DNA of 64,000 nt, taken from QYQD01 sp040754095. GTDB taxonomy: Bacteria > Desulfobacterota > QYQD01. Below are positions 51,660 to 59,228 of this stretch, in pieces; within the stretch, counting starts at the first letter, position 1, and every line of letters begins with the position of its first letter. Where the stretch lies: the NCBI GenBank assembly GCA_040754095.1, contig JBFMFO010000013.1, positions 1 through 64,000 on the forward strand, read 5' to 3'. The translations under genes were made by a program, and so were the position numbers. Below the pieces are notes generated by a model, which did no database searches, was not told where the DNA came from, and worked only from the letters and a program-made list of their open reading frames with translations.

Positions 51660-52148
51660 ATGTACACAACAGCCATAGTCACTATAAGCGATAAGGGCTC
51701 CGAGGGAAAACGGGAGGATCTGAGCGGCTCAGAACTGAAAAAGATATTAAGTGAAGCCGGTTACCGTATCTCCGCCTATACCATCATCCCTGATGATCTA
51801 ACCATTATTGTCAACACCTTGGTGCGTTTGGCAGATGTGGAAAAGACAGATATGGTCGTGACCACAGGCGGTACAGGACTTTCTCCGCGTGATGTGACTC
51901 CGGAGGCCACGGCCATGGTCATTGAAAAAGAGGTCCCTGGTATGGCCGAGGCCATGCGCGCCGTCAGCCTGCAAAAAACGCCGCATGCCATGCTCTCACG
52001 GGCCTTGGTCGGGATAAGGAAAGAGACCCTGATTATTAATCTGCCGGGCAGCCCGAAAGGCGTCCGTGAAAATCTAACCACCCTCCTGCCTGCTCTCCCC
52101 CATGCCCTGGCCAAGATCAAGGGCGATCCCTCGGAATGTGCCCGGTAG
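51660..52148 (+). CDS. MogA/MoaB-type molybdopterin adenylyltransferase
   Basis: A 162-residue protein that adenylylates molybdopterin, or prepares it for tungsten/molybdenum insertion. Features: ITSDKGSEGKRED-type TISDKGSEGKREDLSG, the TTGGTGLSPRDVTPEAT loop that binds molybdopterin, and LPGSPKGVRENL. The tungsten-type aldehyde:ferredoxin oxidoreductase in this window needs such a cofactor. It lies 55 bp after the hypothetical gene and may share its transcript. Confidence 0.92.
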   Translation: MYTTAIVTISDKGSEGKREDLSGSELKKILSEAGYRISAYTIIPDDLTIIVNTLVRLADVEKTDMVVTTGGTGLSPRDVTPEATAMVIEKEVPGMAEAMRAVSLQKTPHAMLSRALVGIRKETLIINLPGSPKGVRENLTTLLPALPHALAKIKGDPSECAR

Positions 52149-52583
52149 CCACTGTTTGATAATCATCAGCCCGGCTCAGGTGAAATGACCGCTGAAAGTG
52201 ATGACCCAAACAGAAATAGCTAATACCATAACACGTTTCAGAAAAGGCTATTAATCAGGAACTCACGAACCCATGAAAAAACAGAGCAATCAGAAGCCGA
52301 ACTGCTGAAAACCAATTTCTCGAAAATACTTTCCTGATAACAATTTAGATTTTTGAAAGCCTGTCGTAAATGCGATGACCCTCCAGAGGCGGGTCTTCGA
52401 ATTGTGATGCCTGAAGAGTTACCACTTATATGAATGAATCTGGGAATCAAGAAATCAGGAATGTATTTTTCTTCCTGATTTCCTGATTTGATATGTTTCT
52501 TTGCAATTTTTATCATGCAGTTTCAAAATGCTAAATTGTTACCCAATACCTAATAATATACATTACATATCATCATTATCTAA
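52149..52583. other. Intergenic stretch with a long hairpin, no accepted gene
   Basis: A minus-strand frame of 92 codons from 52,516 has no ribosome binding site, family match or coding bias, and is not accepted. The stretch includes the inverted repeat listed at 52,446 and then becomes very AT-rich before the promoter at 52,584. Confidence 0.5.
52446..52487. repeat. 16-bp inverted repeat (hairpin)
   Basis: ATCAAGAAATCAGGAA at 52,446-52,461 pairs with TTCCTGATTTCCTGAT at 52,472-52,487 (one G-T position), with a 10-nt loop. There is no T-run after it, so it is not a standard terminator for the MogA-like gene, which ends 300 bp upstream. Confidence 0.7.
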
Positions 52584-52612
52584 TTTAAATCATGTATATT
52601 TATATGTATAAT
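52584..52612 (+). promoter_or_regulatory. Sigma-70-type promoter of the candidate RNA
   Basis: TTTAAA (-35, 4 of 6 matches), a 17-bp spacer and a perfect TATAAT (-10) at 52,607-52,612, in very AT-rich DNA. The predicted start is near 52,619. No open frame with a ribosome binding site follows. Confidence 0.6.
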
Positions 52613-52618
52613 TTAATT

Positions 52619-52905
52619 TTGATTAAAGTTACCGGGCTATGCCGCCGATAAGAAAACCAGAATATAAAGCTTCCTGGGTTGTGCGTGATTTGAGCGTCGG
52701 CCGAGTCTAATAACTAAAAAAGTAAAAGCGATCCTCATCCGCGGCAGATGCCCGGTAATGGATGGCAAAACTTAAAAAGAGAGCACTTCGAGCGCGACGG
52801 CTCTAAACGGCATTCCGGGATAGACAAAAAGACAAGGTGGTCGGTCAACCTAACTACCTAACCCCGAACCCCCGGAGGGCGGAACCCCTCCGGGGCTTTT
52901 TATTT
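52619..52905 (+). ncRNA. Candidate structured non-coding RNA, unassigned
   Basis: About 285 nt between a good promoter and a strong terminator with no coding frame. Pairings seen by eye: CCCGGTAATG (52,751-52,760) with CATTCCGGG (52,811-52,819), one bulge; nested within it AGAGC (52,780-52,784) with GCTCT (52,800-52,804); then GGTGGT (52,836-52,841) with ACTACC (52,853-52,858); then the terminator stem. It does not match my memory of 6S, tmRNA, RNase P, SRP or c-di-GMP riboswitch sequences. It could be a trans-acting RNA, or a 6S-type RNA too diverged to recognise. Confidence 0.5.
52870..52905 (+). terminator. Intrinsic terminator, 10-bp GC stem
   Basis: CCCCGGAGGG and CCCTCCGGGG pair perfectly around CGGAAC and are followed by CTTTTTATTT. 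The T-run is on the plus strand, so the terminator belongs to the candidate RNA, although the convergent holA stop is immediately beyond and the hairpin may serve both. Confidence 0.9.
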
Positions 52906-54303
52906 GGCAGATTGACCGGCAGTCTCAGGATTAAAAACCAGGCATTTCAGGATCAGGTCTTCCAGTAAAAGTTTAGGCGCTATCCCGCCCGATTTGAGGG
53001 CCATATCGACCTTAAGGAGTTCGGACATACACTGAACAAGATGCTCAATTTGAAAGCCCCTGGCCTGTTTTAAAAGCAAGAAAAGCGGGTACGGTGAAAG
53101 TTTTTCCAGCTCCCTGGGTATCTTTCCTTCTTTCTTAAGCCCCGCCAGTCCCTGCTGAATGCCTTGATATGTGACATCCCCTTTTCCCAGAAAATCCAGA
53201 CTCGTATCCAGCGCCCACCTGGCCAGGAGAAGGCGGCGAATCTGTTTGGTGAGGGCAGCCAATATCTGAAGCGGCAGGTAACCCTGGTCAAGGAGCAAAC
53301 CCAGGGAAGAAAGGGCCTTCTCGGCATCCCGGTCACCGAATGCCCCGGTCAGTTCATAAATCGGCTCTTCCCTTTCCCGTTTCACTACCGCATCAATATC
53401 TTTCAGGGCGATGGTCTTTCTTTCACCGCTGTAACTAACCAGTTTCTCTAATGCGGCGGCCAGAGAAGCCGGATTAAAACCTATCCTTTCGATAAGATCG
53501 GATGCTGCGCGTGACTCCATGGCCTTTCCATGGCGTGTGAGTATATCCTTCATCAGGTCCTTGAGCACCGTATCCTGACCGCGTTTTGCCGCGGCGGTAG
53601 TCCCTTTATCGACCGCGAAGCTCACAACCACACCCATCTTTTCTATCAACCGGTAGAGAGACTTGCGCCTGTCCGCAGTATCCGTGAGCAAGATCAGATG
53701 GTTGGAATCCGGTATGCCCTTGGCCAGGGTCTCTTCCAGAATATCCCCTCCACCTCCGGTGGGGACTGATTTTTCCTGCCCGGCCTGTATGGCGAAGTTG
53801 GTCACTTCATTCAGCCAGGCAATATCCTCCCCGCTCTTTGGGGCGCCGAATATCTTTTCCCACGTACTATCCGGTATCTTCTCCCATCCCCCGTCCCTGA
53901 CATCCTCAATGGCCAGACCGGATGAGAAAACGGCCAGCACAAGGCTCCGGGCCGCCGCCTGAAGGTCGCCTTTTATAAAGTACTCACGGCTGTTAGCCAG
54001 AAGCGGTTCGGCCGTACTTTTGGAATGAAAGAGACGGGTGTCCTTTACCACGAAGACCTGCCTCCCGGAGAAAAGAGGCAGGGTCTGCAATTCCTCTACC
54101 AGACGATAGACGTCTTCATTAGCCCCGTCTATCACCCGGAGGTTGGTGCCGCGGTTTTTTTCAGGAAAGAGGGCGGCAATAAGCTCTTCATAGGCAGCCT
54201 GGTAGAGATATCGTTCACCCCACAGGAGATATACGGGCGCGATCTGCTCTTTCTCAATCTGCTTTAGTACACTTTTGAATTGTGTTCTGTCATAGACAGG
54301 CAT
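52900..54303 (-). CDS. holA: DNA polymerase III subunit delta
   Basis: The delta subunit of the clamp loader, which opens the sliding clamp. The N terminus (FKSVLKQIEKEQIAPVYLLWGERYLY) and the motif LPLFSGRQVFVVKDTRLF are typical, as are the C-terminal ILAALTKQIRRLLLARWAL and YPLFLLLKQAR. At 467 residues it is about 120 longer than usual. The extra part lies at roughly residues 95-205 (includes EKIPDSTWEKIFGAPKSGED and a glycine stretch TGGGGDI) within the ATPase-like domain. Confidence 0.9.
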   Translation of the reverse strand: MPVYDRTQFKSVLKQIEKEQIAPVYLLWGERYLYQAAYEELIAALFPEKNRGTNLRVIDGANEDVYRLVEELQTLPLFSGRQVFVVKDTRLFHSKSTAEPLLANSREYFIKGDLQAAARSLVLAVFSSGLAIEDVRDGGWEKIPDSTWEKIFGAPKSGEDIAWLNEVTNFAIQAGQEKSVPTGGGGDILEETLAKGIPDSNHLILLTDTADRRKSLYRLIEKMGVVVSFAVDKGTTAAAKRGQDTVLKDLMKDILTRHGKAMESRAASDLIERIGFNPASLAAALEKLVSYSGERKTIALKDIDAVVKREREEPIYELTGAFGDRDAEKALSSLGLLLDQGYLPLQILAALTKQIRRLLLARWALDTSLDFLGKGDVTYQGIQQGLAGLKKEGKIPRELEKLSPYPLFLLLKQARGFQIEHLVQCMSELLKVDMALKSGGIAPKLLLEDLILKCLVFNPETAGQSAK

Positions 54304-54418
54304 GTCGATGTAACCCTCTATTTAAGCATTAAGCTATCAGTGATCTGCTCTCAGCTAACCCTAAAACTATAGTGAACGTCATTCGTCAATAGTCATTTGC
54401 ACTGGTAAAAGAGACCGA

Positions 54419-55219
54419 TCAAGGCGCCTCGCCGACAATCAGCACCCGGAGGCCTTCTTCGAGCGCCCGAAGTCCCTCTTCATCAGGAAGCGGAGCAATA
54501 ACCCACTCGTAAAGTATCCTGGCATCTTCCAGTACAGGATCCTTCGGGTATCTGTAGTATTTTTTCTGCATCGGTTCATCATAAAGCCCAATACAACCAT
54601 GAGAGGCCGGATACCCGGGAACATCACGTCCATGAATCCAGTACGCCACCCCAGCTTTGGTAACGTAAAAAAGGAGGGCGTAATTCATGGGATAGGGAAT
54701 CATGGTTTTTTCGATGAAATATAATGATGATTTCCGGTGACGGTCAACTGCCGTTATCCTGAATTCTCCGGCCGGGGTCTCATTACCCCTCTCGCCAGTA
54801 GTCACAGGAGCAGAGAAAACCAGGCGGCCGTATTCATACGCCCCCAGAAATTGCTCTGATAAATCTATCAGAATAAATTTTGCTTCAGTCTCTGCCGGTG
54901 GATAATACAAAGGCAACGGCGTAAAGTCCTTAATCTCTCCGAGCCCCTTGGGGACCTTTAGAGGAAACCCCTGGCGGACATGGCGCCGGTCTATGCGGTT
55001 AAAGCGAAGCACGTCCTTCCACTGCTCCCCGAAGAGGGACTCCAGTGTCTCGCCCGGCCTAAGACTCCGGCACTCCCATTCCACTGTTGCATCGCCGGGA
55101 TGACTAATCTTACACGGAGAGCGTGGGTTCTTTGCATCGGCGCTCCACACGTCTTCAGACGCTGAAAGCGAGAAAAAAACGATAAGGAAGAATGTCAGCA
55201 AGTACCGGGAGATATTCAC
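54419..55219 (-). CDS. L,D-transpeptidase (YkuD) with LysM-like region
   Basis: A 266-residue periplasmic enzyme that forms 3-3 cross-links in peptidoglycan or anchors proteins to it. Signal peptide at 1-27. A LysM-like segment lies at about 50-95 (LRPGETLESLFGEQWKDVLRFNRI). The YkuD domain is at about 110-230 with the active-site motif IHGRDVPGYPASHGCIGL (Cys in HGC). It overlaps the M15 peptidase gene by 4 nt, so the two cell-wall enzymes are co-expressed. Confidence 0.92.
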   Translation of the reverse strand: MNISRYLLTFFLIVFFSLSASEDVWSADAKNPRSPCKISHPGDATVEWECRSLRPGETLESLFGEQWKDVLRFNRIDRRHVRQGFPLKVPKGLGEIKDFTPLPLYYPPAETEAKFILIDLSEQFLGAYEYGRLVFSAPVTTGERGNETPAGEFRITAVDRHRKSSLYFIEKTMIPYPMNYALLFYVTKAGVAYWIHGRDVPGYPASHGCIGLYDEPMQKKYYRYPKDPVLEDARILYEWVIAPLPDEEGLRALEEGLRVLIVGEAP

Positions 55220-55797
55220 CAGGTCCTGAATCTCCCGGAGTCTATATGAACAAAACCGGACTTAGGATAATAACCCACGCCGCCATAGCCCAGGCTTACG
55301 GCAGTTTTTCTCAGGACATCCAGATCCACCCGCGGGATGGATATGTCTATGGCCTTCCCGGACAGATGCATGCTGTTCTTCACAACCCCCCTGCCCTCCC
55401 GCCTGAGCAGGTCATTGTACTCCGGCGACCTGTAACCGGAGATAATCTGTATTTCGTTACCTCCACCCAGACTCTTATCCACGGCATTCAGAAATTCAAT
55501 TACATCGATATCCATTTCCTTTACTTCACGGGTATAATGACACCGGAGGATATAATTGAGGTCACTGAGGGCCCCGGGATCGTAAGCGCCCCATGGATCT
55601 CTGTAAGTCACCTTCAGTCTTTCGTCTGTATGGACATTATAGAGTGACAGCTTTCCCTCTGGCCGTCCAGGTCCGCCCCTGGCGGGAAGGGCCGGCATTA
55701 TCAGCTCCTTCGCAAAAGCCCGCCCGCCGAAGAGCGCAAAGGCCCCGGCCAGTGAGGCCTTGAGAAAGGTCCTTCTACTCCAAAATTGACCGAACAA
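55216..55797 (-). CDS. Tat-exported M15-type peptidase (YcbK/MepK-like)
   Basis: A 193-residue protein with a twin-arginine signal (SRRTFLKASLAGAFALFGG). The domain has the DUF882/M15A zinc pattern: NSMHLSGKAIDISIP and GYYPKSGFVHIDSG, with IISGYRSPEYN before. Enzymes of this group cut peptidoglycan cross-links, especially the 3-3 links made by L,D-transpeptidases, which matches its partner encoded directly downstream. The Tat route fits the tatC gene at 11.9 kb. Confidence 0.9.
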   Translation of the reverse strand: MFGQFWSRRTFLKASLAGAFALFGGRAFAKELIMPALPARGGPGRPEGKLSLYNVHTDERLKVTYRDPWGAYDPGALSDLNYILRCHYTREVKEMDIDVIEFLNAVDKSLGGGNEIQIISGYRSPEYNDLLRREGRGVVKNSMHLSGKAIDISIPRVDLDVLRKTAVSLGYGGVGYYPKSGFVHIDSGRFRTW

Positions 55798-55811
55798 TTT
55801 CCACCTCTGAT

Positions 55812-55850
55812 TAGTTATTCGTTATTGGCCGGTGACTAATGACCAATGTA
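55812..55850. repeat. Heptamer array (TTAGTTA unit)
   Basis: TTAGTTA, TTCGTTA, TTGGCCG, GTGACTA, ATGACCA form a degenerate 7-bp-period array with two inverted halves upstream of the M15 peptidase gene. Confidence 0.55.
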
Positions 55851-56118
55851 AAAGTCTTCGGGAGATTAGCACAAAATGTTAAATAAAGTCAATTTCCCAG
55901 GTTCTATCCTGACCCGCGGTTGTCAAAAGGCAGATAATGTGCATATAATAAATCATAATAAAAAATAGAGAACACCTTTTTACTCAAACCCGGCTCCTCA
56001 AAAACGTCCAAAAGATAAAGGGACTGAAATAGACGAAAAGTCCGATGAGCGAAGAACTTGATGCGTTTATCTTTAGCTGTTACTATTCCGATTAGAAAAA
56101 ACAAAGCCTCTATTTTGA
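55851..56118. other. Intergenic stretch, nothing recognised
   Basis: AT-rich spacer with stops in all frames. A minus-strand frame of 66 codons (from 56,104) has no ribosome binding site and no match, and is not accepted. Confidence 0.4.
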
Positions 56119-56268
56119 ACGCAGATAAACGCAGGTTATCAAGATGTTAAGTATAAAGAACTACCCGAGGATATTATTAAAATCTTCCAAAGGGTTTATG
56201 GTAAGGCATTTGATAATTTGAGAAAATATTTTTCTGCGTTTACCCGTGAAAATCTGTGTCCGAATTAA
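56119..56268 (+). pseudogene. Possible GxxExxY-family fragment
   Basis: A 49-codon open stretch without a start codon reads GYQDVKYKELPEDIIKIFQR and VYGKAFDNLRKYF, which resembles the beginning of GxxExxY-type proteins (YKELTEKIIGCAYKVYNELG-type), followed by unrelated residues. The typical GxxExxY motif is missing. The fragment ends just before the nitroreductase gene. Confidence 0.4.
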
Positions 56269-56273
56269 ATAAA

Positions 56274-57365
56274 ATGATCCCCAAAGACATCCTCTCCAGA
56301 ATCGTAGAAGCCGGGACCTGGGCGCCTTCGGGCGACAACTGCCAGCCCTGGCGTTTTACATGGGATGGACAAAAACTCCTTCTCCTTAACGTCCCGGAAA
56401 GGGATACATCCCTTTACAATTCAAGGCAGAGGGCCTCTTTCATCGCCCACGGCGCTGTCCTGGAAAATATGGACATCGCCGCCCGCTCCCATGGTTATTC
56501 CATGCGCCCCACCCTCTTCCCTGTACGCCAAAACGCATCTTCGAAAGAAGAGCAAAGCTCACTTATAGCCTCCATAGAATTTCAAAAGCGCCCAAGAGAA
56601 GATGATCCGCTATTACCCTTTATTACCAAACGTGTCACCAACCGTAATCCGTATAAAAAACGAAAACCTATCGACAAAGAAGTCATTGCCGCCCTGATGT
56701 CAATCCCTACAGGAAAAAATATTGAAGAACTGTATCTGGAGAAAACAAGAGAAAAAATGAGGCTCCTGGCTAAGGCCGTAGCCATCCACGATCGGATGCT
56801 CTTTGAGAACGAAAATCTGCATCATTTCGTCTTCGAACACATCAGATGGTCAGAAAAAGAAAGTTCGCGAACAAAAGACGGCATGCCTATAAAGACCATG
56901 GGCCTCAATTCATTACAAATACCGGCCTTCAAACTGCTTAGGAACTGGGGCCTGGTCTCTTTTCTGAATATCTTTGGCCTAAGCCGTATGCTCCCGTTCC
57001 AAAGCTACAAACTCTGCCTTGGTTCTTCGGCCATGGGCCTGATCCAGATGCCCGGCGCCACACCTGAAGACTTTGTCCTGGGCGGAAGGATCCTGCAACG
57101 GCTCTGGCTCACCGCCACCAAACACGGTCTGGCTTTTCATCCCATGACCGGTATTACGTTTCTCATCCAGCGCTTCTATCTCGACAGAGAACCGGATTTT
57201 TCAGAAGCCCACAAGAAGTTGCTTGAAAAGGCATGGGGATGCTTACAAAGCATTTTCCCTGTGGACAGATCAAAAGGGATGATAATGCTCTTCAGAATAG
57301 GCTATGCCTCTATGCCACCGGTACGGGCACCCCGGAAAGCGGTGGATGATGTCTTTTTGACGTAG
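56274..57365 (+). CDS. Nitroreductase-family (FMN) protein
   Basis: A 363-residue flavoprotein of the nitroreductase superfamily. The FMN-binding start is RIVEAGTWAPSGDNCQPWRF. KRVTNRNPYKKRKPID, the ALSSAMGL-like SSAMGLIQMPG stretch and a C-terminal FRIGYASMPPVRAPRK (binding FMN phosphate) follow. It is larger than classical enzymes (about 200 residues) and fits the larger group found fused or linked to ThiF-type and molybdopterin-related systems. The substrate is unknown. The first in-frame start is GTG 56,256, the ATG at 56,274 matches the family domain; neither has a clear Shine-Dalgarno. Confidence 0.85.
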   Translation: MIPKDILSRIVEAGTWAPSGDNCQPWRFTWDGQKLLLLNVPERDTSLYNSRQRASFIAHGAVLENMDIAARSHGYSMRPTLFPVRQNASSKEEQSSLIASIEFQKRPREDDPLLPFITKRVTNRNPYKKRKPIDKEVIAALMSIPTGKNIEELYLEKTREKMRLLAKAVAIHDRMLFENENLHHFVFEHIRWSEKESSRTKDGMPIKTMGLNSLQIPAFKLLRNWGLVSFLNIFGLSRMLPFQSYKLCLGSSAMGLIQMPGATPEDFVLGGRILQRLWLTATKHGLAFHPMTGITFLIQRFYLDREPDFSEAHKKLLEKAWGCLQSIFPVDRSKGMIMLFRIGYASMPPVRAPRKAVDDVFLT

Positions 57366-57380
57366 AAAGTTTAATGTGTT

Positions 57381-57599
57381 ATGCTTTATTCACTACCCCT
57401 CGACATTAAGCGGCGTATTGGAAGCGTTATAGGGGCGCTTCAACAGACTCCGCGTCCCGCTAATGGCCGGAAGCTCGAAGAGCATCAAAGTCTTTATCGT
57501 GTCCGGGTCGGCCAATACCGTGTGGTCTATGAAATCGACGACAAGGCAAGACTGATTCGCGTTACAAGAGTACGACATAAGAGAGAAGTATATAGATAG
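57381..57599 (+). pseudogene. N-terminally truncated RelE-family toxin
   Basis: A 72-residue frame with the RelE pattern: LPLDIKRRIGSVIGALQ, then QSLYRVRVGQYRVVYEI and RVTRVRHKREVYR. Full-length proteins carry about 15-20 additional residues before LPLDI (first strand and helix start). An in-frame TAA lies 9 nt upstream of the ATG. No antitoxin gene precedes or follows it. It could be expressed, but lacking the first strand it is probably inactive. Confidence 0.65.
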
Positions 57600-57643
57600 T
57601 TTCTCTTGCCCGCCAAGGGCAGAGGATATCACACCAAAAAGCA

Positions 57644-57674
57644 AAGGGCGGGTAATCCCCGCCCTTCCTTTTTT
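57644..57674 (+). terminator. Intrinsic terminator
   Basis: AAGGGCGGG (57,644-57,652) pairs with CCCGCCCTT (57,658-57,666), followed by CCTTTTTT. It should end the nitroreductase/RelE-fragment transcript. Confidence 0.85.
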
Positions 57675-57757
57675 ACTCCTGACTTATTTAGCTATCAGCT
57701 TTAAGCCCTCTTGCTTCCAGCTTTCTTGCCTTCAGCTTTTAGGCTCTCTTGCTTTTA

Positions 57758-58600
57758 TTATTTTTTCTTTCCCAACTTCCTCCGTGCAGCCCCAGCGAGA
57801 CCGATTAAGCCGGTGCCGAAGAGAAGCATGGTGGCGGGTTCAGGTGTTGCCAACACTGCAGGATCCTGACTTGTAAACTGCCAAGGTGAACCAGCAAGGC
57901 TGATATTGAGATTCGACGTCCCATAAATATCAACAGGTAAAATTCCAAATTCTGCCTCTAACGGGTCATCAATTTTAATATTCCCCGGAATTGGATTCAC
58001 TACAAAATTGAGCCCAAACCAGCTATCCCCTACTACCTCCCCGGGATTCGCGGGTGGAATTATGGGAGCATGTGAATACCAATAGCCATCTATTGTCGTG
58101 AGCGTTGCCCACAAATTTCCATCGGTCGCGTTTGCAATATCGGTAGCTACGGGTCCGGTTGTAGTATAGACTGTTCCCGCCCCGATATCCGTCCACATCT
58201 TCATCACTACTCCGGCTGCGAAGTCAGCCGCCGTAAAAATACCGTTCGGGTCAACCGCACTCGGTCCCAAGGCAATATGGGTCTGCCCACCTGGATGCAC
58301 TATTACACCGGTTACGTCGCTAACGAAATAACCAGTCAAAGTATCTATCCCTCCAGCCGCGACATTGTCTTCACTCCAGACAGTAGCCCCGAATGGCGAC
58401 TCGATATTCTGAGTATGGAGAACCCCATAGAATTGGTCTCCGACACTGATTTGCTGATCCACATCATTATCAATCCAGTTCTCAACGTTACTAAAATACA
58501 GATAGTTGTACCCGGGACCTAATGTTACAGCATGAGCCGAGACTACCGAATAGAACACCACAACCCCAAAAATCAGCATTAAAATGCTCCATTTTCTCAT
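57758..58600 (-). CDS. PEP-CTERM surface protein 5
   Basis: A 280-residue exported protein: signal peptide (RKWSILMLIFGVVVFYSVV), a beta-rich body starting with LGPGYNYLYFSNVENWIDND, and the exosortase signal TPEPATMLLFGTGLIGLAG with a basic end (RRKLGKKK). AGGAGGTG lies 6 nt before the ATG at 58,600; the frame is open for 18 further codons upstream. A sigma-54-type promoter lies 190 bp upstream. Confidence 0.88.
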   Translation of the reverse strand: MRKWSILMLIFGVVVFYSVVSAHAVTLGPGYNYLYFSNVENWIDNDVDQQISVGDQFYGVLHTQNIESPFGATVWSEDNVAAGGIDTLTGYFVSDVTGVIVHPGGQTHIALGPSAVDPNGIFTAADFAAGVVMKMWTDIGAGTVYTTTGPVATDIANATDGNLWATLTTIDGYWYSHAPIIPPANPGEVVGDSWFGLNFVVNPIPGNIKIDDPLEAEFGILPVDIYGTSNLNISLAGSPWQFTSQDPAVLATPEPATMLLFGTGLIGLAGAARRKLGKKK

Positions 58601-58785
58601 ATCTTTCACCTCCTTCCCTTTAAAATTTAAACTCTTTAAAAATCTTTTTCTCATCTTTTCACCTCCCTATTAAGATTGTTAGAATCGTTAGACGTTCGAA
58701 CGAATCGAACATGTTAAACAAGTCAGACGTATTGCCAAGGGCATACTGAGCCCTCATTCACTTTGCCCGTCTGAATTAATTTACA

Positions 58786-58802
58786 AGCAACCTCCATGCC
58801 AA
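58786..58802 (-). promoter_or_regulatory. Sigma-54-type (-24/-12) promoter
   Basis: On the minus strand TTGGCATGGAGGTTGCTTG: GG and GC are 12 nt apart and match TGGCAY-N5-TTGCW. The predicted start is near 58,775, leaving a leader of about 175 nt before PEP-CTERM gene 5. Confidence 0.75.
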
Positions 58803-58894
58803 CAAGTCGGAAATAGCCTTGTAATATGATATTTGCAATATTATCCCACAGTTATAATTTCCATAGAACATTAGGCACGAACCGGTTCAGGGTG

Positions 58895-58960
58895 AAAAGT
58901 GGAAGTGAATTTCCACTCAGAGGAAATCTATTTCCACTATGTGGGGTAAAACTTTTCATA
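58895..58960 (-). promoter_or_regulatory. Candidate enhancer site (UAS), site C
   Basis: In the sense of the gene: TATGAAAAGTTTTACCCCAC, then ATAGTGGAAATAGATTTCC, then AGTGGAAATTCACTTCCACT. The GTGGAAAT core and the preceding TTTAC-rich half agree with sites A and D. It lies 100-160 bp upstream of the -24 box. Confidence 0.7.
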
Positions 58961-59025
58961 TCCAAAAATCTTTTCACCCCAGAGTACGTAGAGAGCGCAG
59001 AGAGCGCAATGGATGTTGACCGTTA

Positions 59026-59227
59026 TCCGTTGACCGTTGTCCGTCGAAGATCCACCTTTGGTCCGCCCTGGCGGACAACTGACCAGTGGCCACTGACTTG
59101 GAGACTTGGTGTCTTAGTGTCTTAGTGGCTGGCCGCAGATTCTTAAATTTGGAACTCAGGAACTCATGAAAAAAATACTGTTATATTTAAACTCTACACG
59201 CTACCTGCTAATCGCTATAAGCTAATC
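59026..59227. repeat. Mixed heptamer arrays
   Basis: TTGACCG, TTATCCG, TTGACCG, TTGTCCG from 59,031; GACAACT, GACCAGT, GGCCACT from 59,073; CTTGGTG, TCTTAGTG, TCTTAGTGG around 59,103; and ACGCTAC, CTGCTAA, TCGCTAT, AAGCTAA from 59,199. All but one have a 7-bp period though the units differ. Confidence 0.68.
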
Positions 59228-59228
59228 C

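Noticed and set aside
52238..52516. 92-codon minus-strand frame
   Set aside because: No ribosome binding site or family similarity, and part of it is the 16-bp hairpin at 52,446.
52619..52905. Candidate RNA considered as tmRNA, RNase P RNA, group II intron domain or c-di-GMP riboswitch
   Set aside because: The universally conserved segments of these RNAs that I know are not present; only generic stems are seen.
55904..56104. 66-codon minus-strand frame
   Set aside because: No ribosome binding site, no motif, and a composition like the surrounding AT-rich spacer.
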